This document shows positions 13,671 through 25,538 of a stretch of DNA of 64,000 bases, piece by piece. The stretch lies in assembly GCF_019703515.2 (NCBI RefSeq), contig NC_059382.1:16687501-16751500 (forward strand), given 5' to 3'. Under the pieces are notes generated by a model that did not search any database, had not been told where the DNA came from, and worked only from the letters and a program-made list of their open reading frames with translations. This stretch comes from Myxocyprinus asiaticus (taxonomy: Eukaryota; Chordata; Actinopteri; Cypriniformes; Catostomidae). Within the stretch, counting starts at the first letter, position 1; each line of letters starts with the position of its first letter. The position numbers were made by a program, and so were the translations under genes.

Positions 13671-14207
13671 TACACTCACCGAGCACTATATTAGGAACAC
13701 CTGTACACCTATTCATGCGATTATCTAAACAGCCAATCATGTGGCAGCAGTACAATGCATAAAATCATGCAGATATGGGTCAGGAGCTTCAGTTAATGTT
13801 CACATCAACCATCAGAATGGGGAAAAATGTGATCTCAGTGATTTGGAGCCTGGCATGATTGTTGGTGCCAGATGGGCTGGTTTGAGTATTTCTGTAACTG
13901 CTGATCTCCTGGGATTTTCACGCACAACAGTCTCTAGAGTTTACTCAGAATGGTGCCAAAAATAAAAACATCCAGTGAGTGGCAGTTCTGTTGACAGAAA
14001 CGCCTTGTTGATGAGAGAGGTCTCTGGAAAATCGCCAGACTGGTTCGAGCTGACAAAAAGGCTATGGTAACTACAATTGTAGTGAGCAGAATAGCATCTC
14101 AGAATGCGCATGTCGAACCTTGAGGTGAATGGGCTATAACAGCAGGAGACCATGTTGGCCACTTTATTAGGATCATAGTGTTCCTAATAAAGTGCTAAGT
14201 GAGTGTA
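13671..14207 (+). mobile_element. Internally deleted Tc1-like element
   Basis: The ends 'tacactcaccgagcac' and 'gtgctaagtgagtgta' are inverted repeats of about 30 bp with a TA at each border. Total length is about 537 bp against about 1.2 kb for the fuller relative at 32236-33428. The 5' half of the transposase gene is kept, then the sequence jumps to the right terminus after 'ggtgaatgggctataacagc'. It is a deletion derivative that can only have moved with help in trans. Confidence 0.9.
13741..13965 (+). pseudogene. Tc1-like transposase N-terminus (truncated)
   Basis: The 74-residue frame carries the N-terminal helix-turn-helix of a Tc1/mariner transposase: 'KCDLSDLEPGMIVGARWAG' followed by 'SISVTADLLGFSRTTVSRV'. 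In the family this region binds the terminal repeats. The frame ends at a TAA after 'EWCQK', and the entire DDE catalytic domain is missing. Compared with the 32.3 kb copy, one A is missing from the run after 'atgggg', so the family's native start codon is out of frame with the HTH; the ATG at 13741 is fortuitous. It is not functional. Confidence 0.85.
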
Positions 14208-14349
14208 AATATGTCATATAAGACATGAAAATCTTTTATTCTTTATGACAATTTCTAAGCACTTTATTTTACTGTCTAAAATTAGGAAATAGATTTATGT
14301 CTCTGATCATCAGTGCATCCTTGCATTTTAAATTTCTCTGTCCCTCTAA

Positions 14350-14352
<3 letters not shown>

Positions 14353-14392
<40 letters not shown>

Positions 14393-14415
14393 CACGCACA
14401 CACGCACACACACAC
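14353..14415. repeat. (CA)n microsatellite
   Basis: CA dinucleotides with CG interruptions, leading into 'cacctaaccctcacagaaac', the usual junction of this CA tract with the dispersed repeat that follows. Confidence 0.9.
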
Positions 14416-14424
14416 CTAACCCTC

Positions 14425-14544
14425 ACAGAAACCTGTGCACATTAGTAGATTTAAAGCTAAACATGATTTGGCCGATGGGCCTTTTTTTTTACTAGTGATG
14501 ATCACCTAAAATGTCCTCACTATTGGGCTTTCAACAAGTTTCAT
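14425..14544. repeat. Dispersed repeat fragment, copy B
   Basis: Near-identical to 3801-3924. It lies between a (CA)n and a short (TA)n tract and ends right before the hAT-type element at 14560. Confidence 0.8.
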
Positions 14545-15049
14545 ATATATATATATACACAGTGTTGGGGAGTAACGGAATACATGTAACGGGAATACGT
14601 ATTTAAAATACAAAATATAAGTAACTGTATTCCACTACAGTTACAATTCAAATCATTGGTAATTAGAATACAGTTACATTTAAAAAGTATTTTGATTACT
14701 GAAGAGATTACTTTGCATTTTATTGTCATTTGTTTCATTTAATATTTAGTCCTTTCAGATGGAAAACATTTATACATATAAATGATGCGATCCAAAGTGC
14801 ATTTGAACAGCAGTGAAACACTTTCTTATGATGTGATACATTCATACGAGCAGACAGAGAAGTAAGCTTGAAGTAAGTTTGGAGCAAAAGAAATAGAAAT
14901 AAACCTTGTGTAAATTGTCAGCTTTACGATAAGCTAAAATGTTATTTCATGCACACCTTACCAGGCACGATCATATTTTTTTAATAAAAAAAATTCACGT
15001 TGGATCATAATTTCTTTTTTTCTAGTAAGACCTTTAATATTAGGGCTGA

Positions 15050-15761
15050 TAAAAAACAAAAGGTATTTGGTCACAATCAGCTACAAAACTGAAAAGCATC
15101 TCTTTTGTTATAAAAGTACAAAATAAATAGAATAATAAAAAATAAAACTTGTGCATTAGGAGAAGGAGTGTTACAATTTGTTCCACTTAAACTATATGTT
15201 GTTTGTGTATATGCCAATTGCCTGGGTAATGACTCTGGCCCTGTCTGCTCTCACATCTAGAGAATGGTTAAAAGCTGCAGGGACAAGTTTTTGCACTCCT
15301 GTCATCTTTTTCTGCCTAGCTCCGGTGATTGGCACATCTGGGTGATGTCGTCTGATATGTGTTAGAATGTTGGACATATTTCCACTCACATACCATACAA
15401 CTGCCTTACATCGCCGACACACCGTCCTCGTCCTATCTACCACTCGCTCTCCACTGCTGCTGTAGTTCACTGGGAACCCGAAACTTTCCCACACTGCTAA
15501 TTTAAATCAAGCTCTTGCGTGTCATCTGAACTGGCCATTCTTGTTTTGGGTTGGTGCATAGATGGTGTCTTCTTCTTCTGCTCTTTTTCCTGTTGTGGCG
15601 GTTAGCAAAAAGCGTTGCATTACTGCGCGCGCCCCCTTCTGGATTGGAGTGTGGATCGCCTGTGACTGACTCTGATGTATATTCTTCGTCTGATTGCATG
15701 CACCGAACCGTGACGTCAGTACCGTGACGGTTCGGGACGAATATATGTACCGTTACACCCG
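15050..15761 (-). mobile_element. Nested hAT fragment with BED-finger frame
   Basis: Read on the minus strand, it begins near 'gggtgtaacggtacat' with the palindromic 'cggtactgacgtcacggttc', a terminus I associate with teleost hAT elements. It then runs through two frames encoding a BED-type N-terminus and stops before any catalytic domain. The 56 kb copy of the host repeat lacks all of this, which supports a secondary insertion. The left (3') border is uncertain, and no inverted 3' end was found. Confidence 0.6.
15192..15699 (-). pseudogene. hAT/ZBED-like transposase N-terminus
   Basis: Two minus-strand frames offset by one base. The first (15699-15502) starts 'MQSDEEYTSESVTG' and has a basic 'RKKSRRRRHH' patch. 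The second (15494-15192) carries a BED zinc finger: C26 and C29 in 'VCRRCKAVVWY', then H46 and H50/H51 in 'ILTHIRRHHP'. BED fingers are the DNA-binding N-terminus of hAT transposases and their domesticated ZBED relatives. The second frame has a stop just upstream, so the two are joined either by an intron or by a frameshift. No RNase-H-like catalytic domain or hAT dimerisation region remains. It is a truncated relic rather than a ZBED gene. Confidence 0.7.
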
Positions 15762-15975
15762 TAGTATTATGTCTTACTGTACTGGCAGAGTTTTTATAGT
15801 CAAAACAAGTGAAAAAAATCTACCAGTGCTGAAGAAGTAATCCAAAGTATTTAGAATATGTTACTGACCTTGAGTAATCTAACGAAATACTGTATTCTGC
15901 TGAGTTACGAGTATACTAACGAGTATTCTGTAATCTGTAGTGGAATACATTTCAAAGATAACCCTCCCAACCCTG

Positions 15976-15982
15976 TATATAT

Positions 15983-16071
<89 letters not shown>

Positions 16072-16072
16072 C

Positions 16073-16113
<41 letters not shown>
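15976..16113. repeat. Compound (TA)n(TG)n microsatellite
   Basis: About 100 bp of TA, a short 'gtatatatatacatat' transition, then about 30 bp of TG. All frames here are artefacts. Confidence 0.95.
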
Positions 16114-16116
<3 letters not shown>

Positions 16117-16640
16117 ACATTTTCAAAACTTTGGCACTCAAAAATATAGTGAAACCTGAACACACATACACACACACGCACTGATTTTGCTGCTGCTGTC
16201 CAGTCCCTACAGAACTAATGACTCACAGGAGTGACTCATCCCCTTTCCTTTCTCTGTCACACACACACACACACACACGCTACACATCATTGTATTATCT
16301 CCATGTCTAACTGGGCAAAGATAAGGAAAAACAGAGCGAGATTTAGATTTTTGCTATTTTGTTACATATCACTCCTTTTTTCGCAGTGTGCTGTTGTTTA
16401 AACATCACTGTGAACAGACAGTTTGCAATAAGAAGAACAAACATCTTTTCTGACAGCTGGGAATAAGAACATTGATCAACAGTAAGGAGAGGGAGAAAAA
16501 ACAACAACAGAAAAATTCAACAAAAAATATATTTTTGAATTATATTTAATTTCCATGACTACACACGGTGATTACTATTCTGTAAATATGGATTTTTTTC
16601 TGATCATGTTTACTGATCTTTTAAAAAAAAAAAACAAACA

Positions 16641-16719
<79 letters not shown>

Positions 16720-18401
16720 GAGCTGGATGTCCAGGTAAGTTCATGTGAGATATCAGCGGATGCCGCAATATTTATGATTTATCTTGCAATCCCTGAAAGA
16801 ACCAGTTTGCTTTGTTTTTGACTTGAGGCTTGAGGCAAATCCTGACGAGAATTTTATTCAAAACAAATCGATTTGGACGCATTTTATCCGAAGGCTTTCT
16901 TTTTTTTAGCGTAGCTTTGCTATACTAATGTATTTTAAGTTTACTTTAGTGCTCAGACGTTTAGGAACAAACATGGCAGTCGTGCTCAAATCAGCCGATG
17001 AAAGATCGTTGAATATGTGTGTAAATTTATTTGGGCCTACAGCGTTTGTTGTAGGTTTTGTTGCTTGTTGTAAAAGACCTTTAATTAAACTAAGCAGACA
17101 AAATGAAAACGTTAACTACTGTTCTTATATGTAGTTCAATCTCCACAAGATGGCAGTATAAGCGAGAGAAAGGAAGGTCTTTTTTGAGACATTTTAAAAG
17201 CCTAATAATTTGTTCCCTTTTTAATTTCTCAACAATACATTTACCACGACTAATATTTTGTATTTTATTTTATTTTATTTTATTTATTTTTTTGTACTTT
17301 ACTCGGTGCCGTTATAATAAGAAGCAATTTCCTTCAACATCAACACCTCAATACACAACTTAATAAGCCCACCATATACTGAAATGTCTTGACAGAAGCA
17401 TGGCCTTACAATACTTTGCTAACAGAAAGACAAGTATGGTATATGTTTCTCAGAAAATGTGACAGTACTGAGTATATTCACTCGGAGACCCCGGAAAGCA
17501 CAGAACATTGAAGTATTGGGAATTGTCATTGGGGATAGGAACATTTATTTGGCAAAGATGTTATAGTTCGCCTTGGGCTGAAAGTCGTGCCTCAGACAAC
17601 CCACTGATAAACCTCTCAGTGCATATGCAAACATAACGGAGCACGTTCAATCAAGACACACTTCATACCACTCCTGGTAATAATTTTTAGATGTTGACCT
17701 CTGCTGAGTTGATACTGATCAACACGCGTTCTCATTTGCAAGCTCATATTAGTCACCACTAATTGTGTTTGTAAATCATACATACATACACAGCCACAAA
17801 CATTCCTCATGTCCACTCTCATAAATCTGGTGTGTGGAGTTGGCTGAGGAAGCTCTGCTTGGCCTTGGTCAAACTAATGTGATTCCAGCTATGTGAAGGT
17901 CACATCCCTGCCACATTTTTCTATATTTTTGTCATTTATTTTTGGTCAGAGTAGCTGTACTGACGTTGACAGTTCTGGAAGGTTTATCTGACCCGATGGG
18001 CCGTAGATTTGCAGACGTGTTAAGGTGAGAGAACCAAGCGTGGGTTTAGTCCTGTGAAAGAAGTGAGCAGTCTCAGCCACCGAGACTCATAATCTGAGTC
18101 ATGCTGTGAGGGGACGTTCTTGATGCGGTAGGGGGTCAGCATTCATCCTTGACTGTTTATGATTCAGCAGATGCCCACCTACAGAAGAGAACGCTACTCG
18201 ATTTGATGGATCATAGAATGTTGACGATTGTTTCAGCATAATGTGTCTGAAATGTTATGTCTTTAAAAAGGAAAGAAGCAAGTATGCTAAAGGCTCATGT
18301 AATAAAGTCTTATTTACTATATTGCTTTTCGCAAGTAAAACCATTTGTTAAGGATGTGTGTGTATTTTCAAACCATATTTGACATGTAGGCACCAGCAAA
18401 A
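16114..18401. other. No gene seen; simple repeats
   Basis: Contains (AC)n at 16259-16278, (TA)n at 16650-16716 after an A-rich run, and (TTTTA)n at about 17257-17290. Remaining frames are short and unrecognised. Confidence 0.5.
16650..16716. repeat. (TA)n microsatellite
   Basis: Uninterrupted AT alternation directly following A-rich sequence. Confidence 0.95.
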
Positions 18402-19201
18402 TTAAAAGGGATAGTTTACCCAAAAATGAAAATTCTGTCATAATTTATTCACCCTCATGTTGTTCCAAACCTGTATGATTTTTTCTTCCGTGGAACACAA
18501 AAGGAGACGATAAGCAGAATGAGAGCCTTCTACTTCAGTCAAGCATCACCAGCATCATTGGTGAACATTCTTGAGTAAATTATTATGTAACAGTGATATT
18601 CTTCCATTGTAACTGCAAGAATCTTCAGAGAAATAAATAGAATGCCTGAAGAAGGTCTTTGACCAAAATGCTGTAAGTCACATAAGAGGGCATTCATTTT
18701 TTAGAGAAAATTAAACAAACTGCGTATTTCCTTTCCCCCCTTACAAAGCACCTCTGCTGGAAAGATTATAAAATTAATGAAGCAGAGTCGACAATAAACT
18801 TTGAAGAACAAATGCAAGCATCAACGAAATGTTTTTAATTAAAAAATTTTTTAGCAATTTGTTATTTTTAGGATTAATTTGACTCCTTTAATTTTTAGTA
18901 ATTTTTTTCATTTCTTATTTAATTTAACTTCTGTAAAAAATGTAGTCATGGCAGTTTGTCAGAAAGAACAAAAAACATTCGGATGCCTTACGCCTTTTTT
19001 ACGCATGGTCGAGAGCAGGTAGGAATTTTGTTTGTACCAACCAATATTTTGAAAATACGAAAACTTTCATGGATCCGAAAATTTACGTCAGAACGGTTTT
19101 ATGAACGATTTACACAAAAATTGGTTCTGCTTGTGTTTCATGAATGAGGCCCATTGTACGGAAAAAAAGATGCAATGAAAGTAAATGGTGACTGAGACTT
19201 T

Positions 19202-19742
19202 TGGCACTTTTCCACTGCACGTTATGGTTCAACTCAACTCGACTCTGCTCGCTTTACTTTTCTGAGCTTGCTTTTCCACTGCAGTTTAGTGCAGCCTCAA
19301 CGTGGGTGGGATTATAGGCTGATCATCATAGTTGCGCTGCCCCATCTAGTTCTTGTTGGATTCGCTCCTCGGCTACTAACGAGAGGAACGTCTGAACCTC
19401 GTTTATTGACCATGGCGTGGTTTTGCACACAGCCATTTCTTTTTACAATTCGAAAGTCGCGTGAACAAATGATATTGATGTTGCTGTTGCTAACCTTAAA
19501 ACTAGCGGGCTGATGTCCCGTGTCGCAAATCCAGTGACGCAGGTAGTGACGATTCTCTCTGACCAATCAGTGATCTGGAGGGTTTTGACGTCACATTTAG
19601 TATTGGCTCGGCTCGCTATGAACCTCGACCGAGGTGGTACTAAAAAAAGTACTAGGTACCAGGTACTATCCACAGTGGAAAACCCCAAAAAGCAAGCAGA
19701 GTCGGGTCGAGTCGAGCCGTACCGTGCAGTGGAAAAGCACCT
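19202..19742. mobile_element. MITE with 'cttttccactgcacg' ends
   Basis: The left end 'gcacttttccactgcacg' continues through 'aactcgactctgctcg'; the right end 'cgtgcagtggaaaagcacc' is preceded by 'cagagtcgggtcgag'. Together they form inverted repeats of about 55 bp over a 541-bp element. Inner palindromic blocks such as 'agtactaggtaccaggtact' add to the hairpin. No transposase is encoded; the frames crossing it are fortuitous. The superfamily (PIF/Harbinger or hAT) is not decided by what is visible. Confidence 0.75.
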
Positions 19743-19854
19743 TTACATACTGCCTAACGTCTCCTTTTCTATTTTACTCCAAAATGAAAAGAAACAAATA
19801 AGAAATTATATTTTACATATAAAAAAAATGTAGCTTAAATTTAGCGCCTATAAG

Positions 19855-20335
19855 GTGTGTTACATTGTGACATTATTTTTATGACAGTTATACCCATGTT
19901 GTTCCCTAATTCTCACTACCGCAATGCGAGAAAAGATGGTCATTATGATATTCTTATTACCGCAATGTGAAAAATATTATATATTATGTTATATATAAAA
20001 TATTATAGAGTATTTATACATCATAGTGGTACTCCCTACCTTTATTTTCTCTCATTTTAATTTACTAAAAATAATTGTACAACAGTAAATCAGTAACAAT
20101 GAATGTGTTACGGTAATGAGATTCATCATCAAAAACAATGGGAATAGTAAAAGTAAAATATTACGGGAATGAGTTGGGGGTTAAAATCTACTTAAGTGTC
20201 TTGAAAATAATGTCACAATCCAAAAATTCTTAATGGTCCTAAATGTAGACTTCATTATCTTTTTGCAAAAATATAATCTCATATTGTTTTGTAATGATTT
20301 GGGGTTAAATATGACCAGAACATTTTCTTGACAGG
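19855..20335 (+). repeat. Dispersed repeat family 3, copy A
   Basis: Shares ordered blocks with 21243-21745: 'aaaagatggtcattatgatattc', 'accgcaatgtgaaaa', 'gtatttatacatcat', 'gttacggtaatga', 'aataatgtcacaat' (quoted in pieces of 20 bases or fewer where exact). No coding sequence. Both copies lie in the same orientation about 1.4 kb apart. Confidence 0.65.
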
Positions 20336-20426
20336 TTACGTGAGAATCACACCATATGATTTTGGAACTATATGAAGGTGAGTAAATTATGACAAAATGT
20401 TCATTTTTGAGTGAACTATGCCTTGA

Positions 20427-21242
20427 AATAAAAGGTACATGTAGTTTATATCACATAATTTGGCCAAGTATTGCACATGGGTCTAGTTTACATGCTAACT
20501 GCCATTGTATTGGCTGTGAAAATAAGGTGTTAGTCAATGAGTCATTGTTAGCCAACATATTACAAAGCCGGTTGTGAAAGTGAAGTCTCTAAACACATGT
20601 TGGTCAGAATGCCAGATATATGCATAGACTGAAAAATAGTTTGTGAGGTTTCGTGTGTGACCTTAAGTGAGCTGTGGTTTGGCTGCAGCGCCACCGTGGC
20701 TAAAGTCACGTTCCTCTGCAGAAGGACGATGGGAATGTGGTGAGTTTGGTCGAGACCAGCGCATAAAACTTAGCATCCTGGCACTGTCCCGCTTCTGCTG
20801 TAGACAGGGAACCAAGAGTAAGAGGGAAGCCACACAAGCACATATCGTTGGGAGGGGGGTTTTGAAACATTTTTCAGTGGTACACACACTGTGCAACTCA
20901 GCTGACCCAGAGGTCGCAACCCATCGCTGCTTCCTTCTATGGTGAGCTTGTCTTTAACAAGTTTCAGTTCATCTACCACATGTTGAGACTCTGTGCCTTC
21001 ACTTAACCCCTTGACCCTTCTCAACTGACATGATCACTCATGTTTACTGATTGTGAAAAGTTATATCTTTTAAACAAACCAGACACACATATCTGAGAAA
21101 TGTTCTCTTGACCCAATTTTATATAATGTACCTATGGGTTGTTCTCATGAAACCTGTTAATAAAATGTCATATATTATACAGCAAAATCTAAATAAATAA
21201 ATAAATAAGATATATTTAACATATAGAAAACAAACCCTATTT
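20427..21242. other. No gene seen
   Basis: The 20660-20945 stretch is less AT-rich and has overlapping open frames on both strands, but neither translation is recognisable. The 'tctgcag' at 20715-20721 with 'gtgagt' at 20740 would bound an exon of only 18 bases, so I do not call it. Confidence 0.35.
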
Positions 21243-21745
21243 TTAGGGCCATTAAAATTCCCACAGTTCTCATTACTGTTACACATCTGAGCATTTTACC
21301 ATTCCCATTGTGTTCGATGACAATTCATTTTACCATCTGTTATTTTCATGACAGGTATGCACATTTTACCATCCAATTGTGATTACTGTAATGCAAAAAA
21401 AGATGGTCATTATGATATTCCTGCTACCACAGTGTGAAAAAAGATGGCCATTTTAAGGATTCTCATTACTGCAATGTGAAAACATTTATATATTAAGTAA
21501 ACTGTGAAGTATTTATACATCAAATAGTACTCCCTTGATTCTGCTGATTAATTTAGCTAATAAAAAAAATTATAATTGTAGTATAGTAAAAAAAAAAAAA
21601 GACTGTTACGGTAATCATAATCATCATTGAAAACAGTGGGAATAGTAAAAAATACCTGTAAATAATGTCACAATGCAAAGACTCTTAGTGGTCTAATAAA
21701 GGCTTTATTTTCTTTATGCAAAATATAATGTCATGCTTTTGTGAT
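21243..21745 (+). repeat. Dispersed repeat family 3, copy B
   Basis: Aligns in order with 19855-20335 with an extra left part containing repeated 'cattttaccat' words. Ends near 'aaaatataatgtcatgc'. No coding sequence. Confidence 0.65.
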
Positions 21746-23859
21746 AATCCCCCTTTAAACTTTCCCTGCAAACATAATTTGTATAAATTGTTTAAAAACC
21801 ATTTTTGGCCCTTACAAAAGTCTTGAAGTGGGTGATTTCTATAACACTCACAAAGCAAACCCACACACCTATCCTTTGAGTAGCTTTAAATGCCCGTTTG
21901 CCAATTTGAACAAAAATAAACTGAAAATACACCAGCTGTCAACTGATGAAACTAGTGAACAGAGACTGAGATAACAAACAAGCACACAAACTGTCACCAG
22001 CTCTTTGTTCCTTTTGCTTCTGTTCGGTTCTGGATAGAATTAACCTGATTTCTGTGCGTTATGAAATATATTTCTCATGCAAAGTGTGCTGGGCTAAAAA
22101 TGTTCAGGGAAGCATGCATACTTTGTGCAAATATCAGTGTAGTCCAGACATTTGCTCTGTTCAATGTTCCAGTTTGTCTACAGTTCTTATTGCCACACTG
22201 AACTTCTGGTTTAGAGGATTTTGTGTGAGATCTGTGGTTTGCCATATTCTGTGTTGAAATGTCTTTGTCCTCTCAGCAGACTCTTTAGAGCTGTGGACAG
22301 AGCAAGGCATACGTCATGCTCAGTGTTTTAACAGTCACCATACCAACAGCAATAAACAGACTGTACCATTCTTATCACCTGAATTAGTTATTTGGCACGA
22401 ATGCAGGCGAGTCTTGCACTAAAAAAATTTCAGCCTATGTGTTTGAACGCTTTCTGTTTTATCACTTTAAGAAACTCTAAATGCAGATACTGTATTACCT
22501 ATGAAACCAAACTCCATTTCATCAGTCATCACTTAAAATCATCACATCAAATAATGATGAATGTTAGTTTGCTTTGAGAAAGCGATTAGTATATTAATAA
22601 CGGTCTCCTAGTAGATTGTTTTCTCTGTGTGGCCCTGTGTGTCGGTTTGAAAGTGAATAACTTGCATGCTTCCATGACTGTGTGCCAATTCCCACTCACA
22701 CTCTTTGCCATGCCCTCAAACCTTTGGAAGGCATCCTTCCTGCAGTAAATGTCACGGCTCTCTTTAAGAAGATATATGAGTGCATGGAGCCAAATGATAT
22801 GCTCCAAAATCTGCAGTGTTTCTCTTTTCATGTGTCCTATATCTGCTCTAGAGAGGCGCTTTTGGGAGCAGGCGCTGTGCTGATCATAACTTAAGAAAAT
22901 AAGTGTCATATTTATATGTAATTAACTCTCTTAGAGTCTTTGTTTTATCTGAGTGAATTCAATTGTGTCTCTTATTTAGATGTTAATCTTTTTTATCTTA
23001 TTTAGTCAAAGTTAGTTTAGGTTAATTGCAAGTTTACAAGAAAAGAAATTGCAGGCCATTGAGAGGTAAAAAAAAAGCTGTTATTTAAAATATGGTTTTC
23101 ATTGCATGCTAAATAATTAAATCTGCGCAAATGTATGTTAAAATTATACAATTGGTCTTAAACATATTTAATCAACAATCAACAATCAATTGTCCACAGG
23201 AAAATAATTACAGCTATTTTTAGGTGATCTGAAACAGGAATTGTTTATTTTGTTTCTTGTGGCTTGTTTTAAAGTGCTTTTGAAACTTTAAAATTGCATC
23301 AAATTTTAAATCAAAGATGCCTTAAGTAAAACATAAAATGCTTGATCTATACACTTATGTGAAATAAACTGTCATATTAAAAACAAAATAATATTAATAA
23401 ATAACATTTATTAGATTCAGTCTAGTTTGTGTAAGTTTTTCCTAGTCATGTTTAATTTAAAATGGTCAAAGGTAGCTATTGGTAGTGCTGGTGTGATAAA
23501 TTGTGAAATACATTTCACAGTAGAGAATATGCCTTTTGTTATATCTAATAATTCTTTAAAAAAAAGTCTATAATGTACTATAATTTAAATGTCATTCATG
23601 ATTAGGTAGGGAAACTTCTTGTAAATAGAGATTGACTTACAGACTCATTGTAATTTCTAACTGGTTAAAAAGTAGTAAATATTTATTGTTCTATGTGGTA
23701 ATGTCTTATAATTATTTAATGTTTACAGAGTACAAGTAATCATTTAATTCAGCTGTATTCAAACTAAATTTAGCAGTATTGTGTGAGCGCAGCTGATGAG
23801 AAAATCATAGAGGATTTGCCCTGGGGAAGTTTGTGTATGTGTGAGTGGGCGGGTTTGGA
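21746..23859. other. No gene seen
   Basis: AT-rich sequence with short unrecognised frames; no terminal repeats or RNA genes found. Confidence 0.5.
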
Positions 23860-24391
23860 TGGTTTACGAGGAAATTTTCTTAGGTAACAAACTGGTTATT
23901 ACAAGAGTATTATGCTGTAAATGTGGTTTATGAGGACATTTCTAGTGTCCCCATAATTCAAATCGCTTAAAAACATGCTAAACTATTTTTGAAAATACAG
24001 AAATGCTGAACGTTTTTTGTGAGGGTTAGGTTTAGGGGTAGGGTTAGGATTAGGGAATAGAATCTATAGTTCGTACAGTATAAAAATCATTATGTCTATG
24101 GAGAGTCCTCATAAGGATAGCCGCACCAACATGTGTGTGTGTGTGTGTGTGTGTTTACAGGTTTAACCTCCATTGTGGGGACCAAATGTCCCCACAAGGA
24201 TAGTAAAACTTGCAATCACCTACATTGTGGGGACCAGTCAGCGGTCCCCACAAGGGAAATGGCTTAGTAAACATACTAAACGATGTTTTTTTTTTTTTTT
24301 TTTGAAAATGTAAAAATGCAAAAAATATTGTTAGCTCTGTATAGAATCCATAGAAGTCTATGGAAAGTCCCCACGATGATATAAAACAAAG

Positions 24392-24434
<43 letters not shown>

Positions 24435-24440
24435 CCATTT
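23860..24440. repeat. 'tgtccccacaagg' dispersed repeat, two related copies plus (TG)n
   Basis: The first part (23860-24155) has 'aggacatttctagtgtcccc', a degenerate TTAGGG-like run at about 24022-24056 and a terminal (TG)n. The second part (24155-24433) repeats the theme, with 'attgtggggaccaaatgtcc', a T-run, 'gaatccatagaagtctatgg' and a terminal (TG)n. The telomere-like words belong to a dispersed repeat family and are not a true interstitial telomere array. Confidence 0.65.
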
Positions 24441-24643
24441 GACACACCTGTGCTCCCCACTCTGGTGCAATATTATTGATGTCACTTTGGCAAACACCTC
24501 GCACTGACTGAAAACAGAACCATGTTGGATCACAGTTATTATCACAGTTATGTATACATGCATGAAGAAACACTCTACATGTTGTGCAAATACAAAGCCT
24601 TTAATATTAAACAATACCTGTTACATTTTATGTACTAATGATA

Positions 24644-25060
24644 TACAGTAGTGTAAGTATTTGGACACTTGATGCACACTTAAAAATTTATAAATGGCAT
24701 TGCATTAGATAACTAAATATCAACGCAAAACATGTTTATTTCAAAGGAAGACAACACAAGCACTTTTTTAAAGCAAAACATTTCACAAAAAGAAGTTTGC
24801 TAGGTTTTAAATGATAAAGATATACTGTTTAATATTAAGATAAAAAATATTTGGACACTTTTTTGGTTGTCAAACATTAGTGGAATATGTCCAAAGTTAA
24901 TGTGATTAACTTCACTTGTGGTTTCTCTGCTAGAACACCTATGTGTAATTGAGGGTAACTGACTTCATACATCCACTAAAATCACTTAGACACCAGTTGT
25001 TTAAAAGTAAATGCAAACACGGCTCAGAAAAATGGCACTCTGAGAAAAGGTCTAAAAAGG
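24644..25060 (+). mobile_element. 5' end of a Tc1-like element with IR/DR termini
   Basis: Begins 'tacagtagtgtaagtatttggacac' (in two parts: 'tacagtagtg', 'taagtatttggacac'). A second 'atatttggacac' at about 24849 lies inside, as in the IR/DR type of long Tc1 terminal repeat. Downstream, 'ggctcagaaaaatggcac' follows ACG where a start codon would be expected. The sequence then loses similarity and no right end is seen here. The same termini appear at 54472 and 58241. Confidence 0.65.
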
Positions 25061-25538
25061 CATGATATTTGTAATGCTAATCATATCTCAATCACCAGTG
25101 TATGTCATGTTCCGCTATCTGTTTCTTTATCAGAGCAAGTGAGAAGTGTGGCTGGGTGTTTGTTGCCCCAATCAGGGTGTGTGGTCTTATCTTCAGATGA
25201 GTTCTGATAACCCAAGTTTGGCTCTTAACCCTGACCTCACAAAGACCTCTGGGTCAAAAGGGTGTCATACAGGCAACTGAGGATATGTACACGTCTGTGT
25301 AATGTGTGTGTAGTGTGTATGATTGTACCTTTGAGGGGGTGGGGACTGTAGTTTTGCTGAGTGGTTGGGTTTGTCTAAACTTAAGCATCAGTTCTTGATC
25401 GTGTAATTTTATTGTTTCATCAAGACATGACTTTGAATTTAAATTGACACGAATGTAGTGATCTTTCTTGATCTTGATCAGTGGTACATTACACAGGCCA
25501 AAATTTCCATTATTAAACCAACAGTCTGTGCTCATAAT

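Larger units (their letters stand above)
14560..15975. mobile_element. hAT-type element ('cagtgttggggagtaac' family) with an insert
   Basis: The left end reads 'cagtgttggggagtaac' and the right end 'ggttaccc...cccaaccctg' in its decayed form. The arms align with the 56162-56969 copy, including 'ggaaaacatttatacatat' and 'ctaccagtgctgaa'. Between about 15050 and 15761 it carries unrelated sequence absent from the 56 kb copy. The flanks are TA-rich, giving an approximate 8-bp duplication (tatataca/tatatata) that is not informative in a TA tract. Confidence 0.7.
18402..20426. repeat. Family-1 repeat split by later insertions
   Basis: The left arm at 18402-18540 ('gggatagtttacccaaaaat', 'catgttgttccaaacctg', 'gtggaacacaaaagga') and the right arm at 20370-20426 ('ggtgagtaaattatgac', 'gagtgaactatgcc') are the two ends of the family-1 repeat. 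A middle block lies at about 19170-19200 ('aaatggtgactgagac'). A MITE (19202-19742) and another repeat (19855-20335) lie between them. That all three blocks come from one copy is inference. Confidence 0.5.

Noticed and set aside
15192..15494. Domesticated ZBED host gene
   Set aside because: Only the BED finger is present, next to hAT-type terminal sequence and with stops; no catalytic or conserved C-terminal region.
20715..20745. Candidate micro-exon between 'tctgcag' and 'gtgagt'
   Set aside because: Only 18 bases long, with no linked exons; chance splice-like signals are common at this scale.
24022..24056. Interstitial telomere array
   Set aside because: The TTAGGG-like words are degenerate and embedded in a dispersed repeat with a recognisable arrangement around them.
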